A stretch of 64,000 nt of DNA, from NCBI GenBank assembly GCA_016714605.1, contig JADKDL010000016.1:76820-140819 (forward strand), read 5' to 3'. Shown here one piece after another: positions 25,225 through 34,334 of this stretch. The DNA comes from Bacteroidales bacterium (GTDB taxonomy: Bacteria > Bacteroidota > Bacteroidia > Bacteroidales > UBA1715). The stretch's first letter is position 1. The number at the start of each line of letters is the position of its first letter. Both the position numbers and the translations under genes were made by a program. Below the pieces are notes generated by a model. That model was not told the origin of the DNA and made no database searches. It was given only the letters and a program-made list of their open reading frames with translations.

Positions 25225-27702
25225 TTAAAATTCTACATGAACTCCGATTTGGAAAATATACCTCAATGTTTTGGTTGATTTAGAATCAGTTAGTCTCCAT
25301 GTGTTGTGGATTCTTATAAATTGAAATAAATTAGTTACACCAAAACCTACTTCAGAATAGAAGCCGTTCAGGGCAGTTGTTCTTTCGGGAAAATCTATTA
25401 TTTGCTGATGTTCAGGATTTGTGCTACCATACATTAATTTTGCAGTAAAACTTTCTCTCAAATTTAAATACTTCAAAAGTGGAATTCTATTAAATAAAAA
25501 GCCATTGGTTTGATATTCAAGATATAGATTTACATATGTATCATTTGCATATTCTAATGGGTTTAATAGATTATAGCTGAATCTATTATATGAATAAGAC
25601 ACGTTACCTCTCGGTATTTCTAGTAATAAGTAAGGAACTGTTCCAAAAATGTGGCCTGCTTCTACTATATATCCTAATTTTCCAAAACCAATTGGATAGT
25701 AATGTTCAACAACCGTTCGTAGGCTAAGATATTTGTCTGTAATTGAACCAATTCTGTATTTACCAAACGTTGATATTAAATGCACTCTTGGATATTTGGT
25801 TAGGTAATACCTTCTCTTAAAATAACCATTACTAACATTTTCATTTTTTGTTAATCTTGCATGTATTGTAATTTCATTATTAATAAGGGTTGGTAAGAGT
25901 TGGTTGTTGTGAGTAAATGGGAAGTATTTATTTGAATAATGTTCATAATAACTATAAAATAGTCGTGTAGAAATGCCTGGTTTCCATTCTTTTATGTGCA
26001 TTACTTCTGCTTCTATAAGTCTATAAACCCTGTCGTTTTCTTTGTGACTTAATAATGCTTCTAAGAGACTTTGCTCATCTCTTACAAAAAGGTTTTCTCT
26101 TATATATGAAACATAGTTTTTGTAGTTTCCTGTTGAAATTGTATTGTCTTCAAATTTGGCATGTATGGTATGAAATTTTGATTTTGTAAATGAATAACCT
26201 ATTGTGCCTCCAAATTTCCATTTATTATCAGTTAATCCATAAGCAGTATATCCTGAAATTAATGTTCTTTTAGCAATATGTGGTGCCAATCTTGCTCCGA
26301 ATGCAAAACGAAAGCCTTCTAGTATGTTTTTCTTGACTAAACTTTCCCATGGACCTATCTCTATAGCACCAGCTTTAATCCATCCACTTAAAAGCATGTC
26401 AGCCATTCTGTCAGTTACTTTAACTAAGCCTATTTTATTTACATTTTGCAAGGCTACTTCCGCTAGTAAATCTGATGAGTCCAACTGTGAAGATCTATTA
26501 TTTTGCCAAAAGATTGAATCTTTCGCAGTTGCTTCTTCTTCTTTTATTATTTCAAAATTTGTATTTTGCTGTTCAAAGGCAACTTCTTTTATTGTGTCTG
26601 TACTTACATTTGAATAGTTGGTGGTTTTTACCAGTCTAATGGTGGTTCGTTCAATTGTAGTGTCTTGTTTTTTTAGAAATACAAAGTCAAAGATAAAGTA
26701 TTCGTTTTTCCAAAAATATGAACCATCAATTAGTTGATGCGATTTTTTTATCCTGAAATCTTGAATAAAGTTCAGATTAGCTCTCGGATCTATTTTAGCT
26801 TCTATTTCAGTTACAGCATGTGTCTTGGAGTTGTACCAAAAAAAACCTGTGAGCAGTAAATCTCGGCTAACTTTTGGTTTAAATTTAATTTTATAAAATG
26901 TTGTATCGTTTGATTTTGATGTGTCTGTTAGAAAATAATTGTATACAATAGGTCCTGTAGAAGATAATGGACTTAAAAAATCTTTGTCTAAAACAAATAA
27001 ATGGTTTTGATAGAAATTCACATCTATTGTACCTACAAATTCTGCTAAATCGTTGCCTTTGATGAAATTAACTCCATCTTTTTTCTCTGCAAGTATCTCA
27101 ATTCTTGTTTTGTATGGATTTGTTTGTGTGTATTTGTTGTAGATTTTTTCTGAAAATAGAATTGGAAAGCAAAATTGCGAATCTTGCTCCATTTTCATAA
27201 ATGCGTTTTTATGCTTTCTGAAAAATACATTTTCTGTAAATCCTGTATCTAGTCCGGTAAATAAATATGTTTCTTTTTCATAAATCTTTGCTTTGTAGGT
27301 TGTAATATTAGAAGGATCATTTCTTTTTTTGTACTTAATTATGGAGTCGTGCATTGCCAAAGCCGGATTTTTCCCAAGACTAACGACCACTTCTTCAATC
27401 TGAAGTATATCTTCTTCTAGCATTATAGTTAATGATTCTGTTTGGTTTGCAACCTTAATTTCTTTGGTTATATAACCTACAGCCGAAACATAAAACTCAG
27501 GGGTGTTAAGTGGTATGCGAAGCGTGAAATTTCCATTTACATCTGTAATTGTTCCAATTGAAGAATTTTTCACATAAACATTTGCAAATTCAACAGGTGT
27601 TTTATGTGATTTATGTAAAACTTTTCCGCGAAGTAATTTTTGTTGAGCGTTTAATGTTGATATTAAAAGTGTAAAAATGAGTATCGTAGTTTGTAATTTC
27701 AT
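25225..27702 (-). CDS. DUF5686 outer-membrane barrel protein with regulatory-like N-domain
   Basis: This is an 825-residue protein. A signal peptide (STLNAQ) is followed by a carboxypeptidase-D-regulatory-like domain (about 22-105, GKVLHKSHKTPVEFANVYV). A DUF5686 body follows, with the characteristic AMHDSIIKYKKRNDPSNITTY and KIYEKETYLFTG segments. The last ~350 residues are beta-barrel-like and end in VGVHVEF (terminal Phe). Members are common in Bacteroidota, sometimes linked to outer-membrane assembly or lipoprotein export, but the molecular role is not established. It is monocistronic, with AT-rich gaps on both sides (25033-25224 and 27703-27934) in which I see nothing else. Confidence 0.85.
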   Translation of the reverse strand: MKLQTTILIFTLLISTLNAQQKLLRGKVLHKSHKTPVEFANVYVKNSSIGTITDVNGNFTLRIPLNTPEFYVSAVGYITKEIKVANQTESLTIMLEEDILQIEEVVVSLGKNPALAMHDSIIKYKKRNDPSNITTYKAKIYEKETYLFTGLDTGFTENVFFRKHKNAFMKMEQDSQFCFPILFSEKIYNKYTQTNPYKTRIEILAEKKDGVNFIKGNDLAEFVGTIDVNFYQNHLFVLDKDFLSPLSSTGPIVYNYFLTDTSKSNDTTFYKIKFKPKVSRDLLLTGFFWYNSKTHAVTEIEAKIDPRANLNFIQDFRIKKSHQLIDGSYFWKNEYFIFDFVFLKKQDTTIERTTIRLVKTTNYSNVSTDTIKEVAFEQQNTNFEIIKEEEATAKDSIFWQNNRSSQLDSSDLLAEVALQNVNKIGLVKVTDRMADMLLSGWIKAGAIEIGPWESLVKKNILEGFRFAFGARLAPHIAKRTLISGYTAYGLTDNKWKFGGTIGYSFTKSKFHTIHAKFEDNTISTGNYKNYVSYIRENLFVRDEQSLLEALLSHKENDRVYRLIEAEVMHIKEWKPGISTRLFYSYYEHYSNKYFPFTHNNQLLPTLINNEITIHARLTKNENVSNGYFKRRYYLTKYPRVHLISTFGKYRIGSITDKYLSLRTVVEHYYPIGFGKLGYIVEAGHIFGTVPYLLLEIPRGNVSYSYNRFSYNLLNPLEYANDTYVNLYLEYQTNGFLFNRIPLLKYLNLRESFTAKLMYGSTNPEHQQIIDFPERTTALNGFYSEVGFGVTNLFQFIRIHNTWRLTDSKSTKTLRYIFQIGVHVEF

Positions 27703-27934
27703 TTATTTTTATTCAAGTTCGTTTTATTGTTTAGATATTCTTTTGTGTAAATACTTTACAATATAAACCAAAAATATTTAATAAGATTTATTGTGTTTTT
27801 TATTAATCTGAATGAAATAATCGTGTTTACATGAAATATATTTAGAAGTATTTAGCCTAAAAAACCAAATAAGCAAAAAGTAAATACCTCTTGCGCAAAT
27901 TTATTAAGTTTTATCTAATATCTTTTATAAAATT

Positions 27935-28333
27935 TTATTTTTGATTTGAAATTCTCAACAGTTCGTTGCTTATACAAGCGTTTATTCTTTCTATTTCAAT
28001 TGGTTTTGGTATTATTTCATCAAACCATGAAGAGATAGAGTCATTTTTATATTCTGTATATGCTGTTACTGCAATTATTTTTGTCTGACTATTTTTAGGT
28101 AATATTTTATTTCTAAGAACATTAGTTGTGTTTAGACCATTAATTAATGGCATTTGTACATCCATAAAAATGATTCTAAAATCATGCTGAATAGCTAATT
28201 TAATAGCATCGAGTCCGCTCTTGGCTTCAAAACAATTTATAGAACGCAGTGAGAGGATTTCTTTTATTAACTCTCTATTATCTGCATTGTCATCAACAAC
28301 TAGTGTTTTCATAATTTTTTCATTGTTTTGCAT
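27935..28333 (-). CDS. Single-domain response regulator (receiver only)
   Basis: This 132-residue protein consists of one CheY-like receiver domain. The acidic pair is in LVVDDNADNR, the phospho-acceptor Asp is in IIFMDVQMPLING, the Thr/Ser switch is in IIAVTAYTEY, and the Lys is in IIPKPIEIERI. There is no output domain, so it probably signals through protein contact or as the receiver of an orphan hybrid kinase. Two starts are possible (28333, or the ATG seven codons later beginning MKTLVVDD). It has no kinase neighbour; the hybrid kinases lie more than 19 kb away. Confidence 0.9.
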   Translation of the reverse strand: MQNNEKIMKTLVVDDNADNRELIKEILSLRSINCFEAKSGLDAIKLAIQHDFRIIFMDVQMPLINGLNTTNVLRNKILPKNSQTKIIAVTAYTEYKNDSISSWFDEIIPKPIEIERINACISNELLRISNQK

Positions 28334-28465
28334 GAATGCAGTTAGCTTATTAGTATATGGATATTGGAACCAAACCTTATGATATAAAGTGTAAATAAAT
28401 TTTTAAAATTTTATATTTATTTAACTATAAACATTTAAGGTTTTTTAGCTCTTTTAATGTCACTG

Positions 28466-28714
28466 TTACTGTATTAATTTGCCTACGACTTTGAATTTTT
28501 CAAATACTTTTTCACCATGTGGCGCAAGTTTATTTAACTCTTCTGTCAAGTCTTGACCTGCCCAGTTTTGATAATGCATACCGTTTCTCCACATTCTACT
28601 ACCTGTAACGTCGTATATAATACCATTATATGCTACCCAAATCTCTTCCCTATCCTGACCGTTTCTTAATGCCAAATAAGATTTAGTATATTCAGGTAAA
28701 TTGTTTATTGACAT
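28466..28714 (-). CDS. Small cytochrome b5-like heme-binding protein
   Basis: This 82-residue protein matches the short bacterial cytochrome b5/steroid-binding fold: an N-terminal YNGIIYDVTGSRMW core, then MHYQNWAGQDLTEELNKLAPHGEKV, where the two His residues are the likely heme ligands. It has no signal peptide or membrane anchor, so it is predicted cytosolic. It lies 14 bases downstream of the GH3 glucosidase on the same strand, which implies co-transcription with no obvious functional link. Confidence 0.8.
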   Translation of the reverse strand: MSINNLPEYTKSYLALRNGQDREEIWVAYNGIIYDVTGSRMWRNGMHYQNWAGQDLTEELNKLAPHGEKVFEKFKVVGKLIQ

Positions 28715-28728
28715 ATTAAATTTAAAAA

Positions 28729-31254
28729 TTAATTTCTTTTTGGTATTTTCTTAAATGTATCGAAAGCCAACCAGTTTAGATGTACTGTACCTTCAACGGT
28801 TTTTAATTTTACTATATGTTTGCCTGTGGTTAATTCTATATTCTTATAAGCTTCCATTTTCCAGTCTAATTCAGTTCCTTCCGGTACTTTTATTGGAGCA
28901 AAACTAATATTGTCAACAGAAACCTCTAAGGTGGCTTTATTTACACCGTAAAACCTCATAAATAAATCGTAAACGTTTGAATTATCTACATCAATAAATA
29001 ATTCTATCCACTCATCTTTTTCTAATATTACCTTTTCCCCTCCAAGTTGATCGTTTCCATCAGTAACTGTAATATTTTGTTGATTAAAATAATTTTCTGC
29101 TTGAATCATTCCAGGGGCTTTGTTTATTTTATCTTCTCTGTATTGAATAGAATATATCATTTGATTCTCAAAAGCAGCAAGTGTTTTTTTAGCACCACAA
29201 ACTAATCCCTGTCCTGTGTAAGTTAGCGACAATATACTTGAATATTCTATTTTTTCAGATAAATTCAGCTTAAGTTTATATGGGTTGTTTGCAATTGGTT
29301 CTACAGAAGTTATTTGTATGGTTTTTTCTTGGTCTGTCATTATTTTGAATGATTCTATTCCAGGCAATGATACTATTTTCTGACTTAGCAATATCTCAAT
29401 ACTATTTCCTTCGTTTAAGAGCATTGCGGTAAGAAATGTTGGGTTCATTGATAAATCGTCTTCAAATGAAGTCATGCCATATCCAAAAGCAAACAATGGG
29501 TCATATTTAGAATCTCCTATGTTTATTGGTTCTTGTTCAATTGATTTAGGCCATGAAAATGAAAGTTTTCCTGTAGGATTGTAGTCACCAAACAAAATAT
29601 CTGTTATGCCTTCTGCTTCTGTTCCTGGTAACCAAGCTGCTACAACCGCTTCGCAATTATGAATGATAGGTGTAATTATTCTTGGTCTTCCAGTCATTAA
29701 TACACATACAACAGGAATGTTTTTTCTTTTTAAATTTTCAATTATATCAATATCTTTTTGTTGTAGCATTAATTTTTTATCATCTCCAAACCATTCAGCA
29801 TAAGGAGTTTCTCCAATAGCTACAATAGCTAATTGTGTAGATTCATCTGCACCTTCACCATTGTCTGAATAACTTATTTCTGCTTTAGGTACTGTCTTTT
29901 TTATAGCTTGTAGTAAGCTGGTGCCAGGGGTTATATTTCCACTCATGCCTTGCCATGACAGAGTCCATCCACCGCATTGATAACCAATATTATCTGCATG
30001 CGAACCTGCAATATGTATTTTTTTTATGTCTTTTGAAATAGGCAGTGTTTTGTTGTTGTTTTTAAGCAAAACCATAGACTCTCTTACAGCTTGTCTGCCA
30101 ATAGTTCTATGTTCTTTTGAACCTATTTTTTTGAGTAATTCTCTGTTAGTTTCTTTTTTGTCAAACATTCCTAAATCATATTTCAATTTAAGAATTCTTC
30201 TCACCGAATTATCAATTCTTGCAATTGAGATGTCTCCATTTTCTATTGCTTTTTTCAATTCTACAAGAAATTTTTCGTATTGAATAGGTACCATTATTAA
30301 GTCTAATCCTGAATTAATACCGTTTACTATATCAGAATAATAGTCTCCCGGAAGTAAATCAATTGCACCCCAATCAGACACTATTACTCCTTCAAATCCT
30401 AACTCTTGTCTTAGAATAGTATCGAGTAAATAAGCATTTCCATGACATTCTTTACCATTCCATTTGCTAAATGATGCCATTATTGTTGCAATATTAAGGT
30501 CTATTGCACTTTTGTAAATATCTACATGTTTTTTTCTGAACTCAGTTTCAGAAATTATAGCATCACCTCTGTCTTTTCCTTCAAAGGTTGCACCATCGGC
30601 AGCAAAATGCTTAGCTGTACCTGCTACTGCGGTTTCATTTTGTAAATTATCAGTTTGTAAGCCTTTAATATATGCTGAAGATAATATTGATACCAATTCT
30701 GGGTCTTCACTATAACTTTCATATGTTCTGCCCCATCTATCATCTTGCGCAACTGCCATACATGGACCAAAATTCCAATTTATGCCTGTTGCTGCAATTT
30801 CTATGGCAGTCACTCTACCTATTTTTTCTATTAATTCAGGGTTTTTCGTACATCCTAAACCTATGTTATGAGGAAATATTACTGCTCCTTTTATACTATT
30901 GTTTCCATGAACAGCGTCTATTCCATAAATTACAGGAATTTGAAGGCGTGTTTTGGAAGCATAATATTGTACTGAGTCATAAATATTTTTCCATGCTTCA
31001 GAACTATTGTCTGATGGTTTTGAATCACCCCCACTTAGAATTGAACCTATGCAATATTTTTCAATTTCTGTAAGTCTACTCTTAATGATACTTAGGTCAA
31101 CTTGAGCTATTTGACCAATTTTTTCTTCTAAGGTCATCTTACTTAATAACTCATTAGCTTTGTCTAGAGAACTCGTTTGAGCTTTTAATAAGAGTGTAGA
31201 AAAAGCAAACAAAATAAGTATTAATTGTATAGTTTTCTTGTTCAAATCTTTCAT
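28729..31254 (-). CDS. Glycoside hydrolase family 3 beta-glucosidase with C-terminal CBM6-like domain
   Basis: This is an 841-residue exported enzyme. The signal peptide ends LLLKAQ. The GH3 N-terminal barrel (about 30-370) carries VIYGIDAVHGNN, KHFAADGATFEGKDRG and the nucleophile Asp in EGVIVSDWGAID. The GH3 C-terminal domain (about 400-600) has VVCVLMTGRPRII and the conserved TGKLSFSWPKS end. A further domain from about residue 710 (GMIQAENYF...GVNKATLEVSVDN...HLNWLAF) resembles CBM6 and would bind beta-glucan. It probably releases glucose from beta-glucosides in the periplasm. The susCD locus is 14 kb away, so a functional link is only possible. Confidence 0.93.
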   Translation of the reverse strand: MKDLNKKTIQLILILFAFSTLLLKAQTSSLDKANELLSKMTLEEKIGQIAQVDLSIIKSRLTEIEKYCIGSILSGGDSKPSDNSSEAWKNIYDSVQYYASKTRLQIPVIYGIDAVHGNNSIKGAVIFPHNIGLGCTKNPELIEKIGRVTAIEIAATGINWNFGPCMAVAQDDRWGRTYESYSEDPELVSILSSAYIKGLQTDNLQNETAVAGTAKHFAADGATFEGKDRGDAIISETEFRKKHVDIYKSAIDLNIATIMASFSKWNGKECHGNAYLLDTILRQELGFEGVIVSDWGAIDLLPGDYYSDIVNGINSGLDLIMVPIQYEKFLVELKKAIENGDISIARIDNSVRRILKLKYDLGMFDKKETNRELLKKIGSKEHRTIGRQAVRESMVLLKNNNKTLPISKDIKKIHIAGSHADNIGYQCGGWTLSWQGMSGNITPGTSLLQAIKKTVPKAEISYSDNGEGADESTQLAIVAIGETPYAEWFGDDKKLMLQQKDIDIIENLKRKNIPVVCVLMTGRPRIITPIIHNCEAVVAAWLPGTEAEGITDILFGDYNPTGKLSFSWPKSIEQEPINIGDSKYDPLFAFGYGMTSFEDDLSMNPTFLTAMLLNEGNSIEILLSQKIVSLPGIESFKIMTDQEKTIQITSVEPIANNPYKLKLNLSEKIEYSSILSLTYTGQGLVCGAKKTLAAFENQMIYSIQYREDKINKAPGMIQAENYFNQQNITVTDGNDQLGGEKVILEKDEWIELFIDVDNSNVYDLFMRFYGVNKATLEVSVDNISFAPIKVPEGTELDWKMEAYKNIELTTGKHIVKLKTVEGTVHLNWLAFDTFKKIPKRN

Positions 31255-31367
31255 AGATTTTTAAATTTGGAGTTTTTGTGTAAACTTGTATTTTTTAATT
31301 TAGTATCTTAATTTAGGAACGACTAATATACATTATTTTTGATAAAACAAACAAATACTTTATAATA

Positions 31368-31868
31368 ATGATTGAAAAAAAAATAAAAAAGGAATATACC
31401 AATGGTGAAGTAACTGTTATTTGGCTACCGCATTTGTGCAATCACTCATCTATTTGTTTGCTTAAATTGCCAAATGTTTTTAGATTGCATAAGAGACCAT
31501 GGATTGATATAAATGCTGCACAAACTGCTCAGATTATTGACGTTGTGAAGCAATGCCCTACATTGGCTTTAGATTATTATATGAATACTGAAAAGGTAGA
31601 TGGAGAGTCTATTATTGGGGTAAAGGAACGGAGTGGTATTGAGTTTCCTTCCGAGGATAGTTCTGAAAATTTGATTTTACAAAATGAACATTTCCCAATG
31701 GTGGAAATTTTTAAAAATGGCCCCTTGCTGATTAGGGAAAAAATAAAGATAATTTATGATAAAGAAACTTCTGTAACTTCAGAAAAGGCCACCTCGTTTT
31801 GCAGATGCGGACTTTCAAAGAAACAACCATATTGCGATGGGAGCCATATAAACCAGCCCTTTGAATAG
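31368..31868 (+). CDS. Iron-sulfur protein with Fer4_19-like and CDGSH domains
   Basis: This is a 166-residue protein. The N-terminal part (about 5-70) has the mono-cluster pattern LCNHSSICLLKLPNVF...CPTLAL seen in the Fer4_19 family (divergent 4Fe-4S). The C-terminal part (about 139-160) is a CDGSH cluster site, CRCGLSKKQPYCDGSH, where three Cys and one His hold a labile 2Fe-2S. Fusions of the two are common in bacteria; the role in redox or iron-sulfur handling is not defined. It is divergent from the GH3 gene. Confidence 0.9.
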   Translation: MIEKKIKKEYTNGEVTVIWLPHLCNHSSICLLKLPNVFRLHKRPWIDINAAQTAQIIDVVKQCPTLALDYYMNTEKVDGESIIGVKERSGIEFPSEDSSENLILQNEHFPMVEIFKNGPLLIREKIKIIYDKETSVTSEKATSFCRCGLSKKQPYCDGSHINQPFE

Positions 31869-31901
31869 TAAATCTGAGTTTATATTTGTTTGTTCAGTAA
31901 T

Positions 31902-32114
31902 TTAGTTCAAAATGATTTTATCAAGTTTAATATCATTTATCATTAAAAAATACACCCCTTTACCTAATCCATCTACTTGAATCTTAATGTTTTCAGGATG
32001 TAACTTTACTATTTTTATATCAACCTGTTTGCCTTGCTCATTTAGAATTGTGATTGTGTCATTTTCACCTATTCCGTTAATCTCAAATTCGCTGTTTTCT
32101 GATGGAAGTAACAT
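31902..32114 (-). pseudogene. Orphan T9SS type A sorting-domain remnant
   Basis: This 70-residue frame is almost entirely a T9SS C-terminal sorting domain: LLPSENSEFEINGIG takes the place of the usual YPNPS-GEF start, followed by DTITILNEQGKQV and GKGVYFLMIND. In-frame sequence upstream holds a stop after ten more codons and no signal peptide, so it cannot be secreted as it stands. It is probably the 3' scar of a lost T9SS cargo gene; a short expressed protein cannot be excluded. Confidence 0.5.
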
Positions 32115-32813
32115 TTGATTAAAATTTAAGTTGAGAAATTTTTTTTAATGTTAAACTTTTGTAAAAGTTTACTTTAGCAATTTTAGTGTATTTATATTTT
32201 ATTATTGATGAATAAAAGACTTAATTATAGTGAGTGCAAATACTCAATTTTATTCTTTGTTTTCCTGATTTTTTAATTTTTGAATTTCAGGGTTAAACTT
32301 ATTAAAATCATAAAATTTAAGAATAATGATTATAAATTTAATCCTATTTAATATTTATACTGCCTGTTTTTATTAAAATTGAGCTACACATATGGAATTT
32401 TTTTAGTATATGTTCGTGCCTTTATAAATATTGATTTTACAATCACTTATACAGAAAGAATGATTACCATATTAATGTTTCAAAAAATGAAGAATGTTTC
32501 TGTTTCTATTTAAAAATCATTTGAAAAATTTCTGTTTGTAACTGTATTTTAGATTTAATTTTCTTTTAGCTCTAGATATGAATATTTAATTTCATGTTCA
32601 AATTTCGAAAGTTGAACATGAAAACTTGTTTTTTGAGTTAAGAAATTGTAAATATTCTGCGAATTTTAATAGAAAAATAGTGGTTTTTTCTTAAAAGCTT
32701 CGTTTTTTTATGAGAAAACTTAATATTTTGAAAATACACGTGATTTTTTTTTGCTTTAAAGTGTTTGATAATCAGAGGTGATTGAAAATATATTGTTTTT
32801 TTTTGCTAAAATG
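32115..32813. other. Long AT-rich intergenic region without a visible gene
   Basis: About 700 bases separate the sorting-domain remnant from the tRNA promoter. I see no coding frame of useful length on either strand, no inverted repeat with a T-run and no tRNA-like fold. It may contain decayed remains of the cargo gene whose 3' end is at 31902-32114. Confidence 0.5.
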
Positions 32814-32845
32814 TTTGGATTGTATGGTAAAACTGTATAATTTTG
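32814..32845 (+). promoter_or_regulatory. Promoter of tRNA-Lys
   Basis: TTTG (32814-32817) and TAATTTTG (32838-32845) are 20 bases apart, an exact fit to the Bacteroidota consensus. The mature tRNA starts 26 bases beyond the second element. Confidence 0.75.
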
Positions 32846-32871
32846 CACCCGTAATTTTAGATAAACATTAC

Positions 32872-32944
32872 GATTCAGTAGCTCAGTTGGTAGAGCATTG
32901 CCCTTTTAAGGCAAGGGTCCTGGGTTCGAGCCCCAGCTGAATCA
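32872..32944 (+). tRNA. tRNA-Lys (anticodon TTT)
   Basis: This is a 73-base cloverleaf. The acceptor stem GATTCAG/CTGAATC is perfect, the D stem is GCTC/GAGC, and the anticodon stem TTGCC/GGCAA holds the loop CTTTTAA with anticodon TTT. The variable loop is GGGTC, the T stem CTGGG/CCCAG holds TTCGAGC, and the discriminator base is A. CCA is not encoded (CAA follows). It stands alone and has its own promoter and terminator. Confidence 0.97.
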
Positions 32945-32952
32945 CAAAAAAA

Positions 32953-32979
32953 GGTCAGCATTTTTGTTGGCCTTTTTTT
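32953..32979 (+). terminator. Terminator of tRNA-Lys
   Basis: GGTCAGC (32953-32959) pairs with GTTGGCC (32966-32972) using two wobble pairs, followed by seven T. Confidence 0.85.
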
Positions 32980-33092
32980 ATTTCTCCAACTCAAATTTTT
33001 TTTCACCTTCACAATAATTAAAAATATCATAAAATCTTAAACTTAAATTCATGTATTTGCGTTAAACTTTTTGTATTCAAAACGCAAATGCT

Positions 33093-34280
33093 ATGAGAAA
33101 TTTATCCGCAATATTATTTTCTATTATTGCTATTATTTTGGCTTTAGCATCTTGTAGTAAAGAACCGGAAGTTATTATTGAGAATTATTCCGATAGTTTA
33201 TCAGGATATATTTTTAAAGGACCTTTTCAAAAAGGAGCAAAGGTCTGCTTGCAAGTACTAAATGATAATTTAGTACCTGTAGGAAAACCAGAATGTTTGA
33301 TTGTTGAAAATGATTTAAGTCATTTTAAGTTTGTAGACATAAACGCTTCCTCTACCTATGTATTATTAACAGCATCAGGAAATTTCTTTAATGAATATTC
33401 AAATACTATTTCTGATGATACTTTGAGTTTAAGAGCCTTGGTTGATTTAAAAGATCACAGCAAAGTTACTATTAGTCTTGTTACAGATATGTTGTATGCC
33501 AGAACATTAACTTATGTAAGAAAAAACTATACCCCATCTCAAGCTCACAAAAAAGCGGTTGCCGAATTATGTGCATTGTATGGATATAATTCTGAAGCAA
33601 CTGATTTTTATGATATTGATTTTATGAATTATTATTACCAGAATGAATTATTGGTTGCAGCTAGTTTTTTTGTTGTTAATAAAGCATCAAATACTGCTGT
33701 TGTTAAGAGTAATTTTAATGCACTGCTTAAAGATTTTGAAGACAATGGTAAGGTTGATGATAAAGATAGAATAACAAGCTTCAAAACGAATCTTGACACG
33801 AATGAATTGGCTTCTTTTATTTTAAATCTAAAGAATTATTATGCCGATAAAGGGCAGCCCTTTTATGAACCTGAGCTAAAAAGCGTTCTGGGTGCTTTTT
33901 TATCTATAAATAGTCTTTATGAATTTGAAAAAACTTTGATTGAATATCCAATCAAAGCTAAGTTTTTCAATTTACTGTCTGATACTTTATTGCAAATAAA
34001 TGCAGATAGTTATTCTATAGCTGTAAATCTACCAGCTGATAATTCAATTCAAATAATTTTTGAAATTGATACTGGTGATTTTGCTCTAACGAGCGATGTA
34101 AATGGTTGGCTGGTTTCAGATAAAACAGCAAACGGATTTACTCTTACAACACAACGCGAGAATTTATTACTAGATCAACATATTATATTGAAAAATTCAG
34201 GAAAAGGAAGTTTTTATGTGTTTGAAAACAACGCAGTTATTCCAAGAAGAATTGTAATTGAATGGGGACTTAAGAAATAG
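33093..34280 (+). CDS. Hypothetical lipoprotein with 'GPFQKGA' N-terminal domain
   Basis: This 395-residue lipoprotein has a lipobox at LALASC. The segment GYIFKGPFQKGAKVCLQVLND is typical of Bacteroidota and Fibrobacter surface lipoproteins that begin with a GxVxKGPFxKG beta-sandwich. The middle region (about 110-260) is helical (AHKKAVAELCALYGYN), and the C-terminal ~90 residues look like a beta-sandwich (QIIFEIDTGDFALTSDVNGW). No enzyme motif is seen and the function is unknown. It starts about 110 bases after the tRNA terminator. Confidence 0.7.
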   Translation: MRNLSAILFSIIAIILALASCSKEPEVIIENYSDSLSGYIFKGPFQKGAKVCLQVLNDNLVPVGKPECLIVENDLSHFKFVDINASSTYVLLTASGNFFNEYSNTISDDTLSLRALVDLKDHSKVTISLVTDMLYARTLTYVRKNYTPSQAHKKAVAELCALYGYNSEATDFYDIDFMNYYYQNELLVAASFFVVNKASNTAVVKSNFNALLKDFEDNGKVDDKDRITSFKTNLDTNELASFILNLKNYYADKGQPFYEPELKSVLGAFLSINSLYEFEKTLIEYPIKAKFFNLLSDTLLQINADSYSIAVNLPADNSIQIIFEIDTGDFALTSDVNGWLVSDKTANGFTLTTQRENLLLDQHIILKNSGKGSFYVFENNAVIPRRIVIEWGLKK

Positions 34281-34303
34281 TTTTATTTATGTTGGGGGAC
34301 AAG

Positions 34304-34334
34304 GGCTTAGCTTATTTTTAGCTGAGCCTTTTTT
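34304..34334 (+). terminator. Rho-independent terminator overlapping the convergent gene's stop
   Basis: GGCTTAGCT (34304-34312) and AGCTGAGCC (34320-34328), followed by six T, end the lipoprotein transcript. The stem overlaps the last codons of the minus-strand transporter (stop at 34307). Confidence 0.8.

Noticed and set aside
30672..31073. Plus-strand frame of 133 codons inside the GH3 gene
   Set aside because: It lies wholly within a gene with complete GH3 motifs on the other strand; its translation is Leu/Cys/His-rich noise.
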